Origin: Cerasicoccus sp. TK19100
Lineage (GTDB): Bacteria > Verrucomicrobiota > Verrucomicrobiia > Opitutales > Cerasicoccaceae
Assembly (NCBI RefSeq): GCF_027257155.1
Contig: NZ_JAPWDU010000003.1
Coordinates: forward strand, 248,001 to 312,000
DNA length: 64,000 nucleotides
Direction of reading: 5' to 3'
Part shown: positions 59,673 through 64,000 of the stretch, piece after piece
Layout of the letters: each line of letters begins with the position of its first letter
Numbering within the stretch: the stretch's first letter is position 1
Notes under the pieces: generated by a model
The model's input: only the letters and a program-made list of their open reading frames with translations
Database searches by the model: none
Told to the model about the DNA's origin: nothing
Made by a program: the position numbers and the translations under genes

Positions 59673-59867
59673 GATGGATGGGTGTTGTTGGTTGTTTTTA
59701 AACGTCTCCTATTTTACATCATCGGCCCACAAATCGGGTAGACCGATCCTGTCGGATTCTTGCCTGATTCTCCGAACCCGCAGAATAATTTGATTTTGCC
59801 GACAACGAAGTGCTACAATGGCGCATCGCCAAATCGCGAGAATACCGCATAAACAAAGACAGTATCG

Positions 59868-60782
59868 ATGAACGCTGAAAAATCAATCGCCGCGCCCATA
59901 AAGGCTTTAATCAAGGCCATTGCCCATTTCACCGAGAAGGGTAACCAGGAAGAAACCGCCATTGATGGCCTGGCGCTCTACACCAGCCGAACCACGACGG
60001 ACCCCTTTACCGGCGTTTACGAGCCCAGCATCTGCATCGTCGCGCAGGGGGCCAAGCGCCTGCACCTCGGCGAAGATTCGTTTGTCTACGACGCCAGGCA
60101 CCACCTGATCACCTCCGTCCAGTTGCCGACCGTGGTGCGCATCATCGACGCCAGCCCGAAGCAGCCCTACTACGGCCTGCGCTTGAAGTTTAATCTCCGC
60201 GAAGTGGCACAGCTCATGGTCGACAGCGACCTGCCGCCCCCCAAAGCCCAGCAATCCAAACGCGCCATGGCCGTCGGCGCTAACACCGTGGAACTGCTCG
60301 ACGCCGTGACGCGCTTGATCAAGCTCCTCAACAACCCGCAAGACATCCCCATCCTGGCACCCACCATTCAGCGCGAGATCATCTACCGCCTGCTCACCGG
60401 CGAGCTCGGCGGACGCCTGCGCCAGATCGCATCCGGCGGCAGCCAGGGCCACCAAATGGCCAAGGTCATTGATTGGCTCAGTGATCATTACACACAGCCG
60501 CTCAAGGTCGAAGAACTCGCCCAGAAAGCCGGCATGAGCGCCTCGACCTTCCACCACCATTTCCGGAACATCACCGCGATGAGCCCGCTCCAGTTTCAGA
60601 AGCAACTGCGCCTGCGCGAAGCGCGCCGCCTAATGCTGATGGAAAAACAGGACGCCGCCACGGCCTCATTCAGCGTCGGCTACGAAAGCCCCTCGCAGTT
60701 CAGCCGCGAATACAGCCGACTCTTCGGTGCCCCTCCCATGCGCGACATCGCCAACCTCCAGCAAATGGCGCAGGCGAGTTAG
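59868..60782 (+). CDS. AraC-family transcriptional regulator (N-terminal arabinose-binding-like domain)
   Basis: The 304-residue regulator has an N-terminal AraC_N-type domain ('YEPSICIVAQGAKRLHLGED'). Two helix-turn-helix motifs follow near the C-terminus: 'LKVEELAQKAGMSASTFHHH' and 'ATASFSVGYESPSQFSREYS'. It is divergent from the alcohol dehydrogenase with 195 nt between the starts, the usual layout for AraC_N regulators of alcohol or aldehyde stress genes. Confidence 0.93.
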   Translation: MNAEKSIAAPIKALIKAIAHFTEKGNQEETAIDGLALYTSRTTTDPFTGVYEPSICIVAQGAKRLHLGEDSFVYDARHHLITSVQLPTVVRIIDASPKQPYYGLRLKFNLREVAQLMVDSDLPPPKAQQSKRAMAVGANTVELLDAVTRLIKLLNNPQDIPILAPTIQREIIYRLLTGELGGRLRQIASGGSQGHQMAKVIDWLSDHYTQPLKVEELAQKAGMSASTFHHHFRNITAMSPLQFQKQLRLREARRLMLMEKQDAATASFSVGYESPSQFSREYSRLFGAPPMRDIANLQQMAQAS

Positions 60783-60853
60783 CCTTGGCGACGGTCAGTA
60801 CGACTCAAAGCCCCCCCAAAAAAACGCCGTGCCCCAAAGCCGTGCCCCATGCC

Positions 60854-60985
60854 GTAGCACGGGCGTCCCGCCTGTGCCCTAACCCAACATGCCCCCACGC
60901 ATGAATGTAGGGCTCGCGCTTGCCCGACGCCGCCATTGCCCCTCCGCCAGCAGGATGCGGCATCGCGCAAGCGCGAGCCCTACAT
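60854..60985. repeat. GTAG-headed REP palindromes near 60.9 kb
   Basis: At 60854-60877 a GTAG head is followed by the palindrome GCACGGGCG/CGCCTGTGC. At 60905-60923 (ATGTAGGGCTCGCGCTTGC) and 60967-60985 a perfect 19-bp inverted pair is present, 43 nt apart. They are related in form, not in sequence, to the pair at 51330-51470. Confidence 0.78.
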
Positions 60986-61047
60986 GACGACGCCCCAACC
61001 ACCCAACGCCTCGCTGGCTTTGCTCAGCCCACCCTTTTCCGCTCCCC

Positions 61048-61079
61048 GAAATTATTTTCACTTTTCGAAAAATAATTTC
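61048..61079. repeat. AT-rich hairpin
   Basis: GAAATTATTTT (61048-61058) and AAAATAATTTC (61069-61079) form a perfect 11-bp stem with a 10-nt loop. It could terminate transcription from the AraC gene ~270 nt upstream, but the stem is AT-only, so the role is uncertain. AACAGCA-type short repeats follow at about 61110-61165. Confidence 0.45.
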
Positions 61080-61205
61080 CTGCCCACCCCATAATCCGCC
61101 GCCAAACAGAGCTGCTTAACAGCACTGAATATTATTCAACAGCACCCAGCAGCATTCAACAGCATCGCACTGCGCCATTTCGGCTCAACGTAGGCGCAAA
61201 AGCAC

Positions 61206-61244
61206 GCCAACCGAAGCAACTGAGCAAACTGAAGCAACCGAGCC
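61206..61244. repeat. Short-repeat block shared with the 21.6 kb region
   Basis: The 20-nt sequence GCCAACCGAAGCAACTGAGC at 61206-61225 is the exact reverse complement of part of 21624-21644. A variant (GAAGCAACCGAGCC) follows immediately. This block and the array at 62440-62620 lie on either side of the HU-like gene. Confidence 0.75.
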
Positions 61245-61396
61245 AATGGAAGCATGGCCCGTTTTCATGTTTTTTGATAGGATGCACACGTTCCTCGGGA
61301 CAGGGCCCACCCGGGGGACACAACAACATCAACCACAACGTAAATAACGCTCGAGCGTTCCCACTACCGAACCTTCGAACCATCCAAAATAAAAAC

Positions 61397-62122
61397 ATGA
61401 AAACAAACACACTGAAATACACCCTCCATCCCAACCCGCTGACTGGCGACGGCTACAACGCTGTCATGACGCCGTCTCGCGCCGTTGAGATCGAGGACCT
61501 CATCAAACAAATGAAGCTGCTGGGCTCCACCGTAACCGAGGCCGACATCCGCGCCGTCATCACCGAGCTGCTCCGCGTCGTCGAGCTACAGCTCCTCGAT
61601 GGGCGCAGTGTCAACCTCGGCGGCATCGTGCGGCTCTGGTTCGCCATCCGCGGCCAGTTTGCCAACGAACACGACGCCTACGACCCCACGCGACACCAGC
61701 TCTACCTCCACGCCGTCGCGGGCAAGCCCTTCCGCCAACGCCTCCAAGGCTTGATCGTCACGGAAAAGGTGGAGACCGTCGACCGCGCGCCGCGGCTCTA
61801 CCGCCTCATCGATAAGGGCTCCGGCCAGGAAAGCGCCACGCTCACGCCCGGCCGCAGCGCCATCATCAAGGGCAAGCGCCTGAAGTTCAATGAGGTCGCG
61901 CCCGACGAAGGCGTGTTCTTCATCCACCAGGCCACGGGCGCGGAGACCCGCGTCGGCGAGATCACCCGCAACGACCCGCAGGAGGTGACGTTCCTCGTCC
62001 CGCCCGAGCTGGAAGACGGCGCGGACTACATCGTCACCATCCGCACCCGCTCCCTCGGCACCAACGACGTCCGCACCGGCACGCTCGACACCGTCCTCTC
62101 CACCGAGGCCCTCGCCGCCTAA
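61397..62122 (+). CDS. HU-like DNA-binding protein with DUF4469 C-terminal domain
   Basis: The 241-residue protein (ATG at 61397) has an N-terminal ~125-residue HU/IHF-like domain. It has 'ADIRAVITELLRVVELQLLD' and 'RSVNLGGIVRLWFAIRGQF', which fit a diverged HU fold. A C-terminal DUF4469-type beta domain (about 140-241) follows with 'SGQESATLTPGRSAIIKGK'. Such proteins are mostly known from Bacteroidetes and Verrucomicrobia and may bind DNA or act in chromatin. The gene stands alone between repeat blocks and is closed by a strong terminator. Confidence 0.87.
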   Translation: MKTNTLKYTLHPNPLTGDGYNAVMTPSRAVEIEDLIKQMKLLGSTVTEADIRAVITELLRVVELQLLDGRSVNLGGIVRLWFAIRGQFANEHDAYDPTRHQLYLHAVAGKPFRQRLQGLIVTEKVETVDRAPRLYRLIDKGSGQESATLTPGRSAIIKGKRLKFNEVAPDEGVFFIHQATGAETRVGEITRNDPQEVTFLVPPELEDGADYIVTIRTRSLGTNDVRTGTLDTVLSTEALAA

Positions 62123-62180
62123 CGCGCAACACCGCTCTCCCAATCCGGTAAACGCCGCGCGCAAATCAGTCGGCTCACCG

Positions 62181-62216
62181 ACGCCCCCGCCCTCACCGGC
62201 GGGGGCGTTTTTTTTG
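62181..62216 (+). terminator. Strong intrinsic terminator of the HU-like gene
   Basis: ACGCCCCCGCC (62181-62191) and GGCGGGGGCGT (62198-62208) form an 11-bp GC-rich stem with a 6-nt loop, followed by a run of T residues to 62215. Confidence 0.9.
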
Positions 62217-62297
62217 CGCTGTCCAGCTAAGCTCTGCGCGACTACTAGATAAATTGAATCGTCAACGTCCTCACTTTTCTTTGGGGCAACGTATCTC

Positions 62298-62413
62298 TTA
62301 ACCACGAAGGGCACGAAGAACACGAAGCCGACACACTGCTCGTGCCCCAATTGTTAATCACGATTCGTTAACTCAAATAATTACTTGGTGCACTTTGTGT
62401 CCTTCGTGGTTAA
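62298..62413. repeat. Inverted pair of TTAACCACGAAGG repeats
   Basis: TTAACCACGAAGGGCACGAA (62298 on) and the reverse complement at 62393-62413 agree at 19 of 21 positions. The left copy continues with a second GAACACGAAG unit. Such sequences are common dispersed repeats in several environmental bacterial phyla; that is recall, not a search. Confidence 0.7.
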
Positions 62414-62439
62414 AAATCCCCGGCCACCTATCGGCGCCT

Positions 62440-62620
62440 CCAAAAAGACTACCCGGCCTTTTTGGAAAAGCCTAATGCGGTTTTTTCAAAAAGCCCTATG
62501 CTTCTTTTTCGAAAAGCCTACTGCTGTGTTTCGAAAAAGCCACTACTGTTGTCTCCCCAACACAGCCACTGTTGTTGCCTTAACATAGCTACTGTTGTTG
62601 ACCCAACATAGCAGGCGGTG
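62440..62620. repeat. Mosaic short-repeat array, copy 2 (inverted relative to copy 1)
   Basis: Read on the minus strand this array gives CAACAACAGTAGCTATGTTA, CAACAACAGTGGCTGTGTTG, GACAACAGTAGTGGC, GAAACACAGCAGTAGGCTTT, three or four AGGCTTTT-type units and GGTAGTCTTT. The order matches the copy at 21450-21620. Spacing between units is irregular. Confidence 0.75.
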
Positions 62621-62741
62621 TTTTTGAAAGCGAAGGTCGTGATTTCTGCCGCCTCCCCAGCGAACTCAAAAAACCAGTCTCTTGATGCCACATTTCGGGA
62701 TTCACATTTGCCCATTGCCCCACGATAGTCGGCGTCGCCCT

Positions 62742-64000
62742 ATGTTTGAACAGACCTTTAAGAACATCGACGACGTGCTGTGGAAAGAGGCCGGTTGCGC
62801 CTCCGAACTCGACTACGCCGAGCAAACCTCCTGGCTGCTCTTCCTGAAATACCTGGAAGACCTCGAGCCCGCCCGCGAGATGGAGGCCCAGCTCGAAGGC
62901 GCGCGTTACCAGCCGCTCTTGGAGGACAAATTCCGCTGGACTCACTGGGCAGCGCCGAAGAACGCCGAGGGCGCGTTCGACCACGACAACGCCCTGACCG
63001 GCGACGACCTCGTGGACTTCGTCAACCGCGAGCTGTTCCCCTACCTCCAGCGCTTCAAGCAGCCGGACGCCGACCCCAACACGATCGAATACAAGATTGG
63101 CGAAATCTTTTCCGAAATCCGCCCCAAGTTCAACAGCGGCTACCTGCTCCGCGACGCGCTGGAGCTGGTCGATGCGCTGGAGTTCAAGAGCCAGCAGCAA
63201 AAGCACGAGCTGAGCGACCTCTACGAGACGCGCATTAAAAACATGGGCAACGCCGGGCGCAACGGCGGCGAGTATTACACGCCCCGCGCCCTCATCCGCG
63301 CCATGGTGAAAGTGACCAACCCCGAGATCGGCGAAACCATCTACGACGGCGCCTGTGGCTCGGCGGGCTTCCTTTGCGAGGCCTACGACTACCTGCGCCC
63401 GCAAGTGCAGTCGCCCAAGCAGCTCGACTTCCTTCAGCGACGCACCTTTACCGGGCGCGAAAAGAAGTCCCTGGCCTACATCCTCGGCGTCATGAACATG
63501 ATCCTCCACGGCATCGAGGCGCCCAACATCATCCACACCAACACGCTGGCGATCAACGTCGACGACATCCAGCCCAAGGACCAGCACGACATCGTCCTGG
63601 CCAATCCGCCCTTCGGCGGCAAGGAGCGCAAGGAGGTCCAGCAAAACTTCCCCATCAAAACCGGCGAGACCGCCTTCCTCTTCCTCCAGCACTTCATCAA
63701 GTCGCTCAAGCCGGGCGGGCGTGCGGCGGTCGTCATCAAAAACACCTTCCTGTCCAACAGCGACAACGCCAGCCGCAGCCTCCGCCGTCGCCTGCTGGAG
63801 GACTGCCAGCTGACCGCGATCCTCGACTGCCCGGCCAAGACCTTCCTCGGCGCGGGCGTCAAAACAGTCGTCCTCTTCTTCGAGAAAGGCGCGCCCTCAA
63901 AGAACATTTGGTACTACCAGCTCGACCCTGGCCGCAGCCTCGGCAAGACCAACCCGCTCAACGACGACGACCTTGCCGAGTTCATCGCGCTGGAGAAAAC
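62742..64000 (+). CDS. hsdM: Type I restriction-modification DNA methyltransferase subunit M, 5' part (cut by window edge)
   Basis: The frame is open from the ATG at 62742 (MFEQTFKNIDDVLWKEAGCA) to the window end, 419 codons with no stop. The N-terminal helical HsdM domain is followed by the AdoMet-binding motif I in 'IYDGACGSAGFLCEAYDYL' and the catalytic motif NPPF in 'DIVLANPPFGGKERKEV', which marks an N6-adenine methyltransferase. The segment 'GNAGRNGGEYYTPRALIRAM' is typical for HsdM. hsdS and hsdR should lie to the right. It follows the mosaic repeat array by 122 nt. Start-site support is moderate: no obvious ribosome-binding site. Confidence 0.93.
   Translation, partial: MFEQTFKNIDDVLWKEAGCASELDYAEQTSWLLFLKYLEDLEPAREMEAQLEGARYQPLLEDKFRWTHWAAPKNAEGAFDHDNALTGDDLVDFVNRELFPYLQRFKQPDADPNTIEYKIGEIFSEIRPKFNSGYLLRDALELVDALEFKSQQQKHELSDLYETRIKNMGNAGRNGGEYYTPRALIRAMVKVTNPEIGETIYDGACGSAGFLCEAYDYLRPQVQSPKQLDFLQRRTFTGREKKSLAYILGVMNMILHGIEAPNIIHTNTLAINVDDIQPKDQHDIVLANPPFGGKERKEVQQNFPIKTGETAFLFLQHFIKSLKPGGRAAVVIKNTFLSNSDNASRSLRRRLLEDCQLTAILDCPAKTFLGAGVKTVVLFFEKGAPSKNIWYYQLDPGRSLGKTNPLNDDDLAEFIALEK

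Overview
The window looks like a chromosomal segment of a Verrucomicrobiota bacterium, most likely from the Opitutales/Puniceicoccales side. This is an inference from content: an FoF1 ATP synthase operon in the usual bacterial order, DUF1080 (3-keto-disaccharide hydrolase-like) and Gfo/Idh/MocA sugar genes, secreted beta-helix proteins, dispersed extragenic palindromes, and a giant surface protein with LamG, TSP3-like and 'NxGQLK' modules. No rRNA, tRNA or CRISPR array was recognised. Most of the window is GC-rich, but about 21.3-36.3 kb is clearly more AT-rich by eye.

Layout. 0-0.5 kb: 5' end of a phosphate-binding-like periplasmic protein (minus strand, cut by the edge). 0.8-8.5 kb: a small membrane protein facing the minus-strand atpB-E-F-H-A-G-D-C operon, which carries a four-helix-bundle gene between atpA and atpG. 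8.6-20.3 kb: housekeeping genes. These are a secreted protein with an octapeptide repeat tail, HPr, two small envelope proteins, an orphan PIN protein, uvrC, cinA, an AbrB-PIN toxin-antitoxin pair, glpD, a tiny zinc-ribbon protein, a YyaL-type thioredoxin-fold protein and the tag glycosylase. 20.5-21.3 kb: a glutaredoxin-MauE fusion.

21.3-36.3 kb is an AT-rich island whose only clear genes are a 4298-residue secreted polymorphic toxin (signal peptide, PA14, LamG, HAF-like and TSP3-like modules, an intein-like pretoxin HINT domain and a C-terminal AHH nuclease) and, 5 nt downstream, an Imm11/DUF1629-type immunity protein. About 39 bp of the 3' end of the flanking permease gene recurs in direct orientation at the far side of the island. 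That suggests the island was inserted at the end of that gene.

36.3-40.5 kb: ybbP-ybbA transporter genes divergent from tesA and a small lipoprotein, an order also known from Escherichia coli. 40.5-43 kb: small proteins, guanylate kinase and an unknown protein. 43.4-47.8 kb: two adjacent signalling proteins, a hybrid histidine kinase and a receiver-kinase. 47.9-53.5 kb: two convergent secreted beta-helix proteins. 53.8-60.8 kb: a DUF4190-tailed protein, an AraC regulator divergent from an oxidoreductase/DUF1080 pair (probable sugar catabolism), and a zinc alcohol dehydrogenase divergent from a second AraC regulator. 60.8-64 kb: a repeat-rich zone with a HU-like/DUF4469 gene, then the start of a type I restriction-modification hsdM gene that runs off the right edge.

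At least five families of dispersed repeats were found by eye: a TTCGAA-module inverted repeat around uvrC and elsewhere, AT-rich inverted repeats in the atp operon, GTAG-headed REP palindromes, a 'CAACAACAGT' / 'AGGCTTTT' mosaic present at both 21.5 and 62.5 kb, and a 'TTAACCACGAAGG' repeat.
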